Source: Holophagales bacterium (GTDB lineage: Bacteria; Acidobacteriota; Thermoanaerobaculia; UBA5066). Taken from it: DNA of 64,000 nucleotides. Where the stretch lies: NCBI GenBank assembly GCA_016716705.1, contig JADJVF010000038.1:1-64000 (forward strand), written 5' to 3'. Shown here piece after piece: positions 42,065-50,944 of the stretch (position 1 is its first letter; every line of letters begins with the position of its first letter). The position numbers were made by a program, and so were the translations under genes. Below the pieces are notes generated by a model. The model worked only from the letters and a program-made list of their open reading frames with translations, was not told the DNA's origin and did no database searches.

Positions 42065-43101
42065 CACTTCACGGACGACGCCTCTTCAGATCCGCCGGCG
42101 CCTTCGCCGCCGTCGTCGCACTCCTCTTCTCCCTGCACTCCTCCTCCGGGCACGCCGCCGGCGTGCCTCCGGACGTCGAGATACTGAACGCCTCCTACGA
42201 CCCGACGCGGGAGCTCTACCGGGACGTCAACGCTGCGTTCACGAAGGGCTACCGGGAGCGGACCGGCACGTCCGTGACGATCCGGATGTCGCACGGCGGC
42301 TCGGGAAAGCAGGCGCGTGCGGTCCTCGACGGCCTCCAGGCCGACGTCGTGACGCTCGCCCTCGCCTACGACATCGACGTCCTCGCCGACCGCGGGCTCG
42401 TGAAGCCCGGCTGGCAGACCCGGCTCCCGCACAACTCCACGCCGTACACATCGACGATCGTCTTCCTCGTGAGGCCCGGCAACCCGAAGAAGATCCTCGA
42501 CTGGACCGATCTCGCCCGCCCGGGAATCTCCGTCGTCACGCCCAACCCCAAGACGTCCGGGGGCGCGCGATGGAACTACCTGGCCGCGTGGGGAGCCGCC
42601 CTGAAGGCCGGAAAGAAGGAGGCGGAGGCCCGGGAGCTCGTGGCCGGGCTCTTCCGCAACGTCGCCGTCCTCGACACCGGCGCCCGAGGCTCCACGACGA
42701 CGTTCGTCCAGCGCGGACTCGGAGACGTCCTCCTCGCCTGGGAGAACGAAGCCCACCTCGCCCTGGCGGAGACGGGGAAGGGCCGCGTCGAGATCGTCGT
42801 TCCGAAGACTTCCATCCTCGCCGAGCCGCCCGTCTCGATCGTCGACGCCGTCGTCGACCGGAGAGGGACGCGCGCCGTGGCCGAGGCGTACCTCCGCTTC
42901 CTCTACTCGCCCGAAGGCCAGCAGCTGGCGGCGAAGCACCACTACCGGCCTCGCGTTCCCGAGGCCGCAGCAAAGGCAGGGCGGGCCTTCCCTGCCGTCG
43001 CCACGTTCACGGTCGACGACCTCTTCGGCGGCTGGCGCGCCGCGCAGAAGAAGCACTTCGACGACGGCGGCATCTTCGACTCGTTCTTCGTCAACCGGTG
43101 A
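42061..43101 (+). CDS. Sulfate ABC transporter substrate-binding protein
   Basis: A 346-residue periplasmic protein (Sbp/CysP type). The signal peptide covers about 1-32. The binding protein core follows: EILNASYDPTRELYRDVNAAF, TIRMSHGGSGKQARAVLDGLQADVVTLALAYDID, VRPGNPKKILDWTDLARPGISVVTPNPKTSGGARWNYLAAWG and VAVLDTGARGSTTTFVQRGLGDVLLAWENEA. These are the conserved Sbp segments lining the sulfate site. GTG at 42061 overlaps the regulator stop. Sulfate is the probable ligand; thiosulfate is possible. Confidence 0.92.
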   Translation: MTLHGRRLFRSAGAFAAVVALLFSLHSSSGHAAGVPPDVEILNASYDPTRELYRDVNAAFTKGYRERTGTSVTIRMSHGGSGKQARAVLDGLQADVVTLALAYDIDVLADRGLVKPGWQTRLPHNSTPYTSTIVFLVRPGNPKKILDWTDLARPGISVVTPNPKTSGGARWNYLAAWGAALKAGKKEAEARELVAGLFRNVAVLDTGARGSTTTFVQRGLGDVLLAWENEAHLALAETGKGRVEIVVPKTSILAEPPVSIVDAVVDRRGTRAVAEAYLRFLYSPEGQQLAAKHHYRPRVPEAAAKAGRAFPAVATFTVDDLFGGWRAAQKKHFDDGGIFDSFFVNR

Positions 43102-43928
43102 AGACCGCCCGCGTCACTCCGTCGCTCCTCCCCGGCTTCGGCCCGGCCCTCGGCGTGACGCTCCTCGGGCTCTCGCTCGTCGTTCTCGCACCTCTCGCCG
43201 TGCTCCTGGCGACGTCCCTGCGCGGCAGCCCCGGGGCGTTCCTCGCGGCCGTGACGACTCCCCGCGTCGTGGCGGCGCTGCGGCTCTCCTTTCTCCTCTC
43301 CCTCGGCGCCGCTGCGGTCTCCGCGCTCCTCGGCCTTCTCCTCGGCTGGGTCCTCGTGAGATACCGGTTCCCCGGCCGGCGCTTCCTCGATGCCCTCATC
43401 GACCTCCCGTTCGCCCTGCCGACGGCCGTCGCCGGCATCACGCTCACGACGCTCTACGCCCCGAACGGCTGGCTCGGCGCGCCGCTCGCCCGGCTCGGCA
43501 TTCCCGTCGCCTTCACGCCGCTCGGCATCGGCGTGGCGCTCGTCTTCCTCGGCCTCCCCTTCACCGTGAGAACGCTCCAGCCCGTCCTCGCGAGCCTCGA
43601 CGCCGAGGTCGAGGACGCTGCCGCGAGCCTCGGGGCGAGCCGGCTCGAGACGGTCCGGCGCGTCCTGCTCCCCGAGCTCCTTCCGTCGTTCCTCACCGGC
43701 GCGACCCTCGCTTTCGCCAGAGGCCTGGGTGAGTACGGCTCGGTCGTCTTCATCTCGGGGAACATGCCGATGAAGACCGAGATCGCCCCGCTCCTCGTCA
43801 TGACGAAGCTCGAGCAGTACGACATGGCAGGCGCGACGGCCCTCGCCACCGTCCTTCTCGTCGCCTCGTTCCTCCTGCTCCTCCTCCTGAACCGGCTCGA
43901 GGCGTGGGCCGCGGGAGGAGGACGATGA
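43098..43928 (+). CDS. cysT: Sulfate ABC transporter permease CysT
   Basis: A 276-residue permease with about six helices. GTG at 43098 overlaps the previous stop. The conserved cytoplasmic EAA loop reads EVEDAAASLGASRLETVRRVLLPELLPS (about 175-202). LIDLPFALPTAVAGITLTTLY and GEYGSVVFISGNMPMKTEIAPLLV are CysT hallmarks. It pairs with CysW as a heterodimeric channel. Length fits the family (270-280). Followed by cysW with an ATGA overlap. Confidence 0.93.
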   Translation: MKTARVTPSLLPGFGPALGVTLLGLSLVVLAPLAVLLATSLRGSPGAFLAAVTTPRVVAALRLSFLLSLGAAAVSALLGLLLGWVLVRYRFPGRRFLDALIDLPFALPTAVAGITLTTLYAPNGWLGAPLARLGIPVAFTPLGIGVALVFLGLPFTVRTLQPVLASLDAEVEDAAASLGASRLETVRRVLLPELLPSFLTGATLAFARGLGEYGSVVFISGNMPMKTEIAPLLVMTKLEQYDMAGATALATVLLVASFLLLLLLNRLEAWAAGGGR

Positions 43929-44752
43929 GCGCTCCGCGCCCGCGAGAACCCCTCGCCGTACGCCTCCTCCTGATCGGTCTCGCGTTTGCGGCGATCGCCC
44001 TCTTCCTCGTCATCCCGCTCGCCGCCGTCTTCGTCGAGGCCTTTCGCCACGGCGCCGGGGCGTGGCTCGCCGCCGTCTCCGAACCCGACGCCCGGCACGC
44101 GCTGAAGCTGACCCTTCTCGTCGCGGCGATCGCCGTCCCGGTGAACGCCGCGTTCGGCCTCGCCGCCGGCTGGGCGCTCGGGAAGTTCCGCTTCCCGGGC
44201 CGCAACCTCGTCCTGACGCTGATCGACCTGCCGTTCGCCGTTTCCCCCATCGTCGCCGGCCTCGTCTTCGTCCTCGCCTTCGGGAGGTCGAGCCTCCTCG
44301 GCGGCTGGCTCGCCGGCCACGGGATCGAGGTCGTCTTCGCCGTTCCGGGAATCGTCCTGGCGACCGTCTTCGTCACCTTTCCCTTCGTCGCGCGCGAGCT
44401 CGTCCCGCTCATGCAGTCGCAGGGGACCGACGAGGAGGAGGCGGCGCGCGTCCTCGGCGCCGGCTTCTTCACGACCTTCCTCCGCGTGACCCTCCCGAAC
44501 GTGAAGTGGGCGCTCCTCTACGGCATCGTCCTCTGCACGGCCCGAGCGGTCGGCGAGTTCGGCGCCGTCTCGGTCGTCTCCGGCCACATCCGGGGCGCCA
44601 CGAACACGCTTCCCCTCCACGTCGAGGCGCTCTACAACGAATACGCCTTCCAGGGGGCGTTCGCGGCGGCGTCGCTTCTCACCCTGGTCGCCCTCGCGGC
44701 CATGCTTGCCAAGGCGTTCCTCTCCCGGCACGCCGGCGAGGAGGCTCCGTGA
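43925..44752 (+). CDS. cysW: Sulfate ABC transporter permease CysW
   Basis: A 275-residue permease with about six helices. ATG at 43925 lies just after GGAGGA and overlaps the cysT stop (ATGA). The EAA loop reads DEEEAARVLGAGFFTTFLRVTLPNVKW. Family segments LIDLPFAVSPIVAGLVFVLAFG and GEFGAVSVVSGHIRGATNTLPLHVEALYNEY are diagnostic of CysW. It is coupled to the ATPase gene by a GTGA overlap. Confidence 0.93.
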   Translation: MSAPRPREPLAVRLLLIGLAFAAIALFLVIPLAAVFVEAFRHGAGAWLAAVSEPDARHALKLTLLVAAIAVPVNAAFGLAAGWALGKFRFPGRNLVLTLIDLPFAVSPIVAGLVFVLAFGRSSLLGGWLAGHGIEVVFAVPGIVLATVFVTFPFVARELVPLMQSQGTDEEEAARVLGAGFFTTFLRVTLPNVKWALLYGIVLCTARAVGEFGAVSVVSGHIRGATNTLPLHVEALYNEYAFQGAFAAASLLTLVALAAMLAKAFLSRHAGEEAP

Positions 44753-45818
44753 GCATCGAGGTCCGTTCCGTCTCGAAGTCGTTCGGGAGCTTCCTCGCCC
44801 TCGACGACGTCTCGCTGCAGGTCGGCGACGGCGAGTTCGTCGCCCTCCTCGGCCCCTCCGGCTCGGGCAAGACGAGCCTGCTCCGGATCATCGCCGGCCT
44901 CGAGGAACCCGACCGGGGCACCGTCCACTTCCACGGAGAGGACGCGACGCGGCGCGACGCCCGGGAGCGCCGGGTCGGATTCGTCTTCCAGCACTACGCC
45001 CTCTTCCGGCGGATGTCGGTCTTCGAGAACGTGGCGTTCGGGCTTCGGGTGAAACCGCGCGCCGAGCGGCCGCCCGAAACCGACGTGAAGCGGCGCGTGA
45101 CCGAGCTGCTGAAGCTCGTGCAGCTCGACTGGCTCGGCGACCGCCTCCCGTCGGAGCTCTCCGGCGGGCAGCGGCAGCGGGTCGCCCTCGCCCGCGCCCT
45201 CGCCGTCGAGCCGAAGGTCCTCCTCCTCGACGAGCCGTTCGGGTCGCTCGACGCCCGCGTCCGGCAGGAGCTGCGCCGCTGGCTTCGCAGGCTCCACGAC
45301 GAGATCCACCTCACGAGCCTCTTCGTGACGCACGACCAGGAGGAGGCGCTCGAGGTGGCCGACCGCGTCGTCCTCCTCGACCGGGGAAGATCGTCCAGGA
45401 CGGCACCCCCCAGGAGCTCTTCGAGAAGCCCGCCTCCCCGTTCGTCCTCGACTTTCTCGGCTCGGTGAACATATTCCACGGCCGGGTCCAGAACGGCCGC
45501 GCGCACCTCGGCCCTCTCTCCGTCGACTACCCCGAGCACCCCCAGGCCGAGTCCGCTCCCGCCTCCGGCTACGCGCGCTCGTGGGAGATCGACCTGGCGC
45601 GGGATGGCGGCGAAACCGAGGGGTTCCTCGCGACGGTCCGGCACGTCTCGGTGGCCGGCGCCGTCGTCCGCCTCGAGCTCACCCCCGGCGACGGGCCGCC
45701 GCTCAAGGTGGAGATCTCGCGGGAGAGGTTCGAGGCGCTCGCGCCCGCGCCCGGAGAGCGGCTTCGGGTGACCCCACGCAAGGTGAGGGTCTTCGTCGGG
45801 GAACCGGGCCGGGAGTAG
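44749..45818 (+). CDS. cysA: Sulfate ABC transporter ATP-binding protein CysA, frameshifted in this sequence
   Basis: About 356 residues with one base restored, the normal CysA length. GTG at 44749 overlaps the cysW stop. Walker A (GPSGSGKTSLL), Q-loop (FVFQHYALF), signature (LSGGQRQRVALARAL), Walker B (LLLDEPFGSLD) and the switch His (VTHDQEEALEVADRVVLLDRG) are intact. The frame is lost at 45383-45386, where GGGG should be five Gs; adding one restores KIVQDGTPQELFEKP, typical of CysA, and the C-terminal TOBE-like regulatory region. It energises sulfate import by CysTW. The stop lies 4 bases before the convergent dapD end. Confidence 0.92.
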
Positions 45819-45822
45819 GCCC

Positions 45823-46608
45823 TCATCCCGTCCGGTGAAGCGCTCCCTCCAGGGCCGTGCGGGCGTCGGTTCTTCCGTCGCGGTACTTGACGATGACCGC
45901 CGCCGAGATGGACAGGCCCCGCACGTGCGCCCAGGAGCCGGGCGCGGGACGCGAGCCCGGAACCACGACGGCCCCCTCCGGAACCGTGAGCGTCTCCGCT
46001 CCCGTGGCCCGCAGCTCGCGCTCGTTCACGAGGTCGTAGATCACGCTCGACGCCGTGAGGATGACGCCGGCCGCGAGGACGGCGCGGGAGCGGACGCGGA
46101 CCCCCTCGTAGATACCCACGCCCCCGCCGGCGAAGACGTCGTCCTCGATGACGACCGGGAGCGCGCCGACCGGCTCGAGGACCCCGCCGAGCTGCGCCGC
46201 GGCGGAAAGGTGGACCCTCTTCCCCACCTGAGCGCAGGAGCCGACGAGGGCGTGGCTGTCGATCATCGTCCCCTCGTCGACGTACGCCCCGACGTTGACG
46301 TAGGCCGGAGGCATGACGACGACACCCTTCGCGACGAAGGCGCCGCGCCGGATCGCGGAGCCACCGGGGACGACGCGAACGCCCGGCGGCAGCTCACCGC
46401 GCGGCGGCAGCGTGTCGCGGTCGCGGAAGGCGAACGGCGGGGCTGGGACGTCGGCGTCGATGCCGAGGCGGAAGGCGCGGAGGATTCCTTCCTTCACCTC
46501 CGGGTTCACGCGCCAGCCGTCGCCCTCGGGCTCGGCCGCGCGCAGCTCCCCGCGCTCGAGACGGTCCAGGAAGGCGAGGACCTCATCCCGCGAGAGCTCG
46601 CCGCTCAC
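45823..46608 (-). CDS. dapD: 2,3,4,5-tetrahydrodipicolinate N-succinyltransferase
   Basis: A 261-residue left-handed beta-helix enzyme adding succinyl to tetrahydrodipicolinate, in the succinylase branch of lysine/DAP synthesis. The N-terminal helical part (EVLAFLDRLERGELRAAEPEGDGWRVNPEVKEGILRAFRLG) is typical of DapD. Hexapeptide repeats follow (VMPPAYVNVGAYVDEGTMIDSHALVGSCAQVGKRVHL, QLGGVLEP, FAGGGVGIYEGVRV). GTG at 46608 overlaps the dapA stop. It is the last gene of the operon; the later genes dapC, dapE and dapF are not here. Confidence 0.9.
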   Translation of the reverse strand: MSGELSRDEVLAFLDRLERGELRAAEPEGDGWRVNPEVKEGILRAFRLGIDADVPAPPFAFRDRDTLPPRGELPPGVRVVPGGSAIRRGAFVAKGVVVMPPAYVNVGAYVDEGTMIDSHALVGSCAQVGKRVHLSAAAQLGGVLEPVGALPVVIEDDVFAGGGVGIYEGVRVRSRAVLAAGVILTASSVIYDLVNERELRATGAETLTVPEGAVVVPGSRPAPGSWAHVRGLSISAAVIVKYRDGRTDARTALEGALHRTG

Positions 46609-47555
46609 GACGCCTCCTCGACGGGGTTTCCCGCTTCGTCGAGGAGCCCGACTTCCTTCAGGGCCTCCTCCATCGGCTTGTGCTGCCCCTTCGAGAGGGG
46701 AACGAGCGGGAGCCGCAGGATGTCGTGAATCAAGCCGAGGCGATGGAGGGCCCACTTCACCGGGATCGGGTTCGACTCGCGGAAGTTCGCCCGCATGAGC
46801 GGGAAGAGTCTGGCCTGGAGGCGCGCGGCCTCGTCGCGTTCTCCCGTCAGGGCCGCCTCGACGAGAGCCACCAGGAGCGCAGGCGCCTCGTTCGAGACGA
46901 CCGCGATCACGCCGTCGGCGCCGCACGCGATCATCGGGAGCGCGAGCGAGTCCTCTCCCGAGAGGACGGAGAAGCCCGCCGGGCGGTGCCGCAGGATCTC
47001 GCACGCCTGGTCGAGGCTCCCGGAGGCCTCCTTCACGGCGCACATCCGCGGGTCTTCCGCGAGCGCCAGGACGGTCTCGGGAAGCATGTTCAGGCCCGTG
47101 CGGCCCGGGACGTTGTAGGCGACGACGGGCAGGTGCCCCGCGTCGGCCACGGCCTTGAAGTGCTCGAGGAGGCCGCGCGGCGTCGGCTTGTTGTAGTAGG
47201 GCGTCACGACGAGCAGGGCGTCGGCCCCCGCCTTCCGGCACCTCTCCGCGAGCTTCTGCGACTTGCGCGTGTCGCTCGACCCGCAGCCGGCGACGACCCG
47301 GATGGCGCGGCGTGCCCCTCGCGCCTCTTCCACCGTGACCGCGACGACCCGTTCGTGCTCGTCGGGCTCGAGCGTCACCGCTTCTCCCGTCGTGCCGCAC
47401 GGGACGACGCCGGCGACGCCCCCCGCGATCTGTCGCCTCACGAGCTTGCGGAGGGCCGCCTCGTCGAGGTCGCCCTTCTCCGTGAACGGGGTCACGAGCG
47501 CCGTGAAGACCCCCGAGAGGTGGATGCGGCTGGCCACCGGTTCCTGCGTTTTCAT
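46605..47555 (-). CDS. dapA: 4-hydroxy-tetrahydrodipicolinate synthase
   Basis: A 316-residue TIM-barrel aldolase joining pyruvate and aspartate semialdehyde. Signature residues are present: FTALVTPFTEKGDLDE, CGTTGEAVTLEPDEH (the TTGE site), PYYNKPTPRGLLEHF with the Tyr pair, AYNVPGRTG and the Schiff-base Lys in CAVKEASGSL. ATG at 47555 shares its bases with the dapB stop (ATGA). Length is slightly above the usual 290-300 because of an N-terminal extension and a C-terminal helix. Confidence 0.94.
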   Translation of the reverse strand: MKTQEPVASRIHLSGVFTALVTPFTEKGDLDEAALRKLVRRQIAGGVAGVVPCGTTGEAVTLEPDEHERVVAVTVEEARGARRAIRVVAGCGSSDTRKSQKLAERCRKAGADALLVVTPYYNKPTPRGLLEHFKAVADAGHLPVVAYNVPGRTGLNMLPETVLALAEDPRMCAVKEASGSLDQACEILRHRPAGFSVLSGEDSLALPMIACGADGVIAVVSNEAPALLVALVEAALTGERDEAARLQARLFPLMRANFRESNPIPVKWALHRLGLIHDILRLPLVPLSKGQHKPMEEALKEVGLLDEAGNPVEEAS

Positions 47556-48238
47556 CGGGTCCTCCTGTCGAGGAAGTCGTCGAACGTGACCGGACCCGTG
47601 AGGCCGGACCTCACGAGCCACTCGGCGGCCTGGACGGCGCCGAGGGCGAAGATGGAACGCGACCGCGCGCGGTGGACGAGCTCGATCGACTCGTCGGGGC
47701 CCTCGAAGACGAGGACGTGCTCCCCCGGCTGGCCGCCGTGGCGGAGGGAGACGATCGGGATCTCCTCCCCCGGCTCCCGCCCCACGCCGACCGACTCGGC
47801 GATCGCCTTCGCCGTCCCCGACGGCGCGTCCTTCTTGGCGGAGTGGTGACGCTCCAGGATCGCGGGCTCGAACTCCGGGAAGCGGGCGAGCGCCCCGCCG
47901 AGGACCATCGCCGCCCGACGCAGCGCCGCGACGCCGATCGAGAAATTCGGGGAGTGAAGGAACGGCACGCGACGCTCCCCGGCGAGCGCCCTCATCGGCG
48001 CGACGTCCCACCCCGTTGTTCCGCAGACGACCGGGACGCGGTGCATCAGGAGCGCCCCGACCGTCTTCGGCGCCGCCTCCGGCGTCGTGAACTCGAACGC
48101 GACGTCGACGACGTCCGGCTCGAGCGCCTCGAGGTCGTCGCGCCGCCCGAACCGCGCGCGGACGCCGTGCCCCCGCTGCACGAGGACCGCCTCGATGGCC
48201 CGCCCCATCTTCCCCGGACCCACGACGAGAGCCTTCAC
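47552..48238 (-). CDS. dapB: 4-hydroxy-tetrahydrodipicolinate reductase
   Basis: A 228-residue reductase, shorter than E. coli DapB (273). The nucleotide fold opens with ALVVGPGKMGRAIEAVL, where Pro-Gly-Lys replaces the usual Gly-Ala-x. The conserved middle includes VCGTTGWD and LHSPNFSIGVAALRRAA. The catalytic part is ERHHSAKKDAPSGTAKAIAE, with the His-His pair and Lys, and SLRHGGQPGEHVLVFEG. GTG at 48238 overlaps the lysC stop. It works between dapA and dapD products. Confidence 0.92.
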   Translation of the reverse strand: MKALVVGPGKMGRAIEAVLVQRGHGVRARFGRRDDLEALEPDVVDVAFEFTTPEAAPKTVGALLMHRVPVVCGTTGWDVAPMRALAGERRVPFLHSPNFSIGVAALRRAAMVLGGALARFPEFEPAILERHHSAKKDAPSGTAKAIAESVGVGREPGEEIPIVSLRHGGQPGEHVLVFEGPDESIELVHRARSRSIFALGAVQAAEWLVRSGLTGPVTFDDFLDRRTR

Positions 48239-49608
48239 GCCGCCTCCTTCTCGAACAGCTCGCGGTGGAGCCTCCGGAGCGCCTCGGACGCGTCCGGGGC
48301 CTGCACCACGAACGTCAGGTTCGTCTCCGAGGCCCCCTGCGAGATGAGGACCACGTTGATGTCGCCGAGCGCCGCGAAGACGCTCGCGGCGACCCGCGGC
48401 GTCGAGCGGAGCTTCCGCCCCACCACCGACACGACCGCCAGGTCGCCCAGGACCGACACTTCCGCGAACTCCGAGAGGTCGCGGACGAGATCGTCGATCG
48501 GCGCTCTCGCGTCCACGGTGATCGAGATGGAGACCTCGCTCGTCGCGATGACGTCGACCGGCGCCGCGTGCTTTTCGAAGACCGCGAAGACGCGCGCCGC
48601 ATAGCCGTGGGCGAGGAGCATCCGCGGGTTTCCGACGAAGAGCGCCGCCACGCCCGTCCGCATCGCGAGCGCCATCACGCCCGCTCCCGGCACTTCGGCC
48701 CGCACCGTCGTCCCGGGAGCCTGCGGCCGGAACGTGTTCTTCACCCTCACCGGGATCCCGCGCGCGACCGCAGGCCGGATCGTCGCCGGGTGGAGGACCT
48801 TCGCGCCGAAGAAGGCGAGCTCCGCCGCCTCGGCGTAGCCCACCTCGGAGACGATCCGGGCCGTGGGGACGACGCGCGGATCTGCCGTGAGGATCCCGTC
48901 CACGTCGGTCCAGATCTCGATCGCCTCGACGCTCGCCCCGGCGTCCTGGAGCGCCGCCCCGAGGAGGGCGGCCGAGTAGTCCGACCCGCCCCGCCCGAGC
49001 GTCGTCGTCGATCCGTCGGGAGCGGCACCGACGAAGCCGCCGGTGACGACGACCCTGCCGGCGGAGCGCTCGGGCAGGAGCCGGCTCGCAGCCTTCGCCG
49101 CGAGGACCGCCTCGTCGGGCGTCGCGGCTCCGTGGCTCGCGTCGGTCGCCATCCACTCCCGGGGATCGACCCGCGCGACCGCGACGCCCCGCTTCTCGAG
49201 CGCGGCCGCCGTGAGCGCCGTCGAGAGGAGCTCTCCCGCCGCGCAGATCGCGTCGGTCGTCCGGGCCGAGAGCTCCCCGAGGAGCGCGACGCCGGTGGCG
49301 AGCCCTTCGAGCCTCGCCAGCTCGCGCGAGATCTCCTCCCTCAGCGCGCCGGCCGCCCCGTCCTCCAGGCCGAGCGCGTCGACCGCGGTGCGGTGCTTCT
49401 CGCCGAGCGTCGCGATCGCCGTGGCCGCCCCCGTCCGATCCCCTTCGCGTGCGGCGCGGGAGAGCGCGAGGAGAGCGTCGGTCACGCCCCCCATCGCCGA
49501 GACGACGACGAACGGCCCCTCCGCGAGCCGCGACGCGACGAGCTCCGCCACGCCCGCGATCCGCTCGCCGGTCCCCACCGAGGTGCCGCCGAACTTCATC
49601 ACGAGCAT
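48235..49608 (-). CDS. lysC: Aspartokinase
   Basis: A 457-residue monofunctional aspartate kinase starting the aspartate pathway. Kinase motifs are KFGGTSVGTGERI at the N-terminus, the substrate/ATP region VVTGGFVGAAPDGSTTTLGRGGSDYSA and IWTDVDGILTADPRVVPTARIVSEVGYAEAAELAFFGAKVLHP. Two ACT-type regulatory segments lie in the C-terminal 160 residues (VIATSEVSISITVDA, then VSVLGDLAVVSVVGRKL and INVVLISQGASETNLTFVV). Allosteric control by lysine or threonine is therefore likely. No homoserine dehydrogenase is fused. It follows asd after 10 bases. Confidence 0.93.
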   Translation of the reverse strand: MLVMKFGGTSVGTGERIAGVAELVASRLAEGPFVVVSAMGGVTDALLALSRAAREGDRTGAATAIATLGEKHRTAVDALGLEDGAAGALREEISRELARLEGLATGVALLGELSARTTDAICAAGELLSTALTAAALEKRGVAVARVDPREWMATDASHGAATPDEAVLAAKAASRLLPERSAGRVVVTGGFVGAAPDGSTTTLGRGGSDYSAALLGAALQDAGASVEAIEIWTDVDGILTADPRVVPTARIVSEVGYAEAAELAFFGAKVLHPATIRPAVARGIPVRVKNTFRPQAPGTTVRAEVPGAGVMALAMRTGVAALFVGNPRMLLAHGYAARVFAVFEKHAAPVDVIATSEVSISITVDARAPIDDLVRDLSEFAEVSVLGDLAVVSVVGRKLRSTPRVAASVFAALGDINVVLISQGASETNLTFVVQAPDASEALRRLHRELFEKEAA

Positions 49609-49618
49609 GGCAGGGTCC

Positions 49619-50680
49619 TCAGAGCCGCCCCGTCGCCGCGAGGAGCTCGGCGTTGAGGAGAGCCGCTCCCGCCGCGCCGCGGACGGTGTTGTGGACGAGA
49701 AGGCTGAAACGGACGTCGTAGACCGGGTCGGGGCGCAGCCGCCCGACGGTGACGACCATCCCGTGCCCGGCTTCCACGTCGCGGATCGGCTGCGGGCGGT
49801 CCCGCTCGTCGCGGACGACGATCGGCCGAGGCGGGGCCGAGGCGAGACCGAGGCGCTGCGGTTCGCCGGTGAATCCCTCGAGCGCCTCCCGGATCTCCCC
49901 CAGCGAGGCCTTCCGCGAGAGCTTCACGAAGACCGACTCGGTGTGTCCGTCGCGCACGGGAACGCGGTTGACGGAGACGGAGATCGGGAAGTCCGCCGGG
50001 ACGACCCGGCCGCCGTCGAGCGTCCCGAGGATCTTCCCCGGCTCGGTCTCGATCTTCTCCTCCTCGCCGTCGATGAACGGAATGACGTTCCCCTGGGAGT
50101 CGAGCGAGGGGACGCCCGGGTAGCCCGCGCCCGACAGCGCCTGGAGCGTCGTGACGCAGACCGCCTCGAGCCCGAACGCGCGGTGGAGCGGCGCAAGGGC
50201 CATCGCCAGGCCGACGACGACGCAGTTGGGGTTCGTGACGATCCCGCCCCCCGCGGCCGCCCACCCCTGCCGGTCGAGGAGGGCGAGGTGATCCGCGTTC
50301 ACCTCGGGGATCAGGAGCGGCACGTCGGCCTGCATCCGGAACGACTTCGTGTTCGAGACGACGAGCTTTCCGCGCGAGGCCTGCAGGGGCTCGACCTCGT
50401 CGGCCACCTTCGCGTCGAGAGCCGAGAGGACGAGGCGCGACTCCAGCGGGTCCTCGACGGCCTTCACCACGAACCCCCGGGCTTCCTCCGGCACGTCACC
50501 CGGCAGGATCCACCGGGTCGCCTCGAGGTACGTCTTCCCCTGCGAGCGCTCCGAGGCCGCCACCTCCGCGAGCCTCAGCCGCGGGTGCCCGGCGAGAAGC
50601 GACACCATCCGCTGCCCCACCGCTCCCGTCGCCCCGAGGATCGCCACCGGGATCCGGCCGTCTCGTTCGTCCGTCGTCAT
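49619..50680 (-). CDS. asd: Aspartate-semialdehyde dehydrogenase
   Basis: A 353-residue NADP-dependent enzyme. The Rossmann start is VAILGATGAVGQRMVSLLAGHP, the catalytic Cys lies in IVTNPNCVVVGLAMALAPL (about residue 155), and the active His lies in VNRVPVRDGHTESVFVKL. The sequence follows the archaeal/fungal type of ASADH rather than the E. coli type, a form also found in several bacterial phyla. It is the first gene of the operon asd-lysC-dapB-dapA-dapD, preceded by a candidate attenuator. Confidence 0.93.
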   Translation of the reverse strand: MTTDERDGRIPVAILGATGAVGQRMVSLLAGHPRLRLAEVAASERSQGKTYLEATRWILPGDVPEEARGFVVKAVEDPLESRLVLSALDAKVADEVEPLQASRGKLVVSNTKSFRMQADVPLLIPEVNADHLALLDRQGWAAAGGGIVTNPNCVVVGLAMALAPLHRAFGLEAVCVTTLQALSGAGYPGVPSLDSQGNVIPFIDGEEEKIETEPGKILGTLDGGRVVPADFPISVSVNRVPVRDGHTESVFVKLSRKASLGEIREALEGFTGEPQRLGLASAPPRPIVVRDERDRPQPIRDVEAGHGMVVTVGRLRPDPVYDVRFSLLVHNTVRGAAGAALLNAELLAATGRL

Positions 50681-50717
50681 CTCGTCCTCTCGTTCTCTTC
50701 CCCGGCGCTCCCGCCGG

Positions 50718-50909
50718 AAATCAAAGAGCCCGCCGTCGCCGGCGGGCCCTGCGTCTTCTCCGGTTCCGAGCGACCGTGCGTTACACGGTCGTCCGGTCCC
50801 CCGCCGGCCCGCCTTGCGGCGTGCGCTTCATCGTGGTCTTCGTCCGCTTTCGCGAGGATGCGGGGCTCATTGGCGGCGCAGGCTATTGGGTCGGAACGGG
50901 AGCTGTCAA
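50718..50909 (-). promoter_or_regulatory. Candidate attenuator leader of the lysine/DAP operon
   Basis: On minus, a perfect -35 box TTGACA lies at 50909-50904, with a weak -10 about 16 bases on. A 16-codon leader frame (50831-50781) ends Arg-Thr-Thr-Val-stop. Its stop sits in the loop of an 8-bp hairpin (50771-50791, CGACCGTG stem). A second hairpin (50728-50747, GCCCGCC stem) followed by TCTTTGATTT looks like an intrinsic terminator 38 bases before asd. Threonine or lysine control by attenuation is inferred. The leader peptide's ribosome site is weak. Confidence 0.5.
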
Positions 50910-50944
50910 GGAGGAGCTCCGAGGAAGAGCTTTGAGCGAGTTCC

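Noticed and set aside
50681..50944. Lysine (L-box) riboswitch before the lysine operon
   Set aside because: The leader is too short and lacks the multi-helix aptamer; a leader peptide with hairpins fits better.
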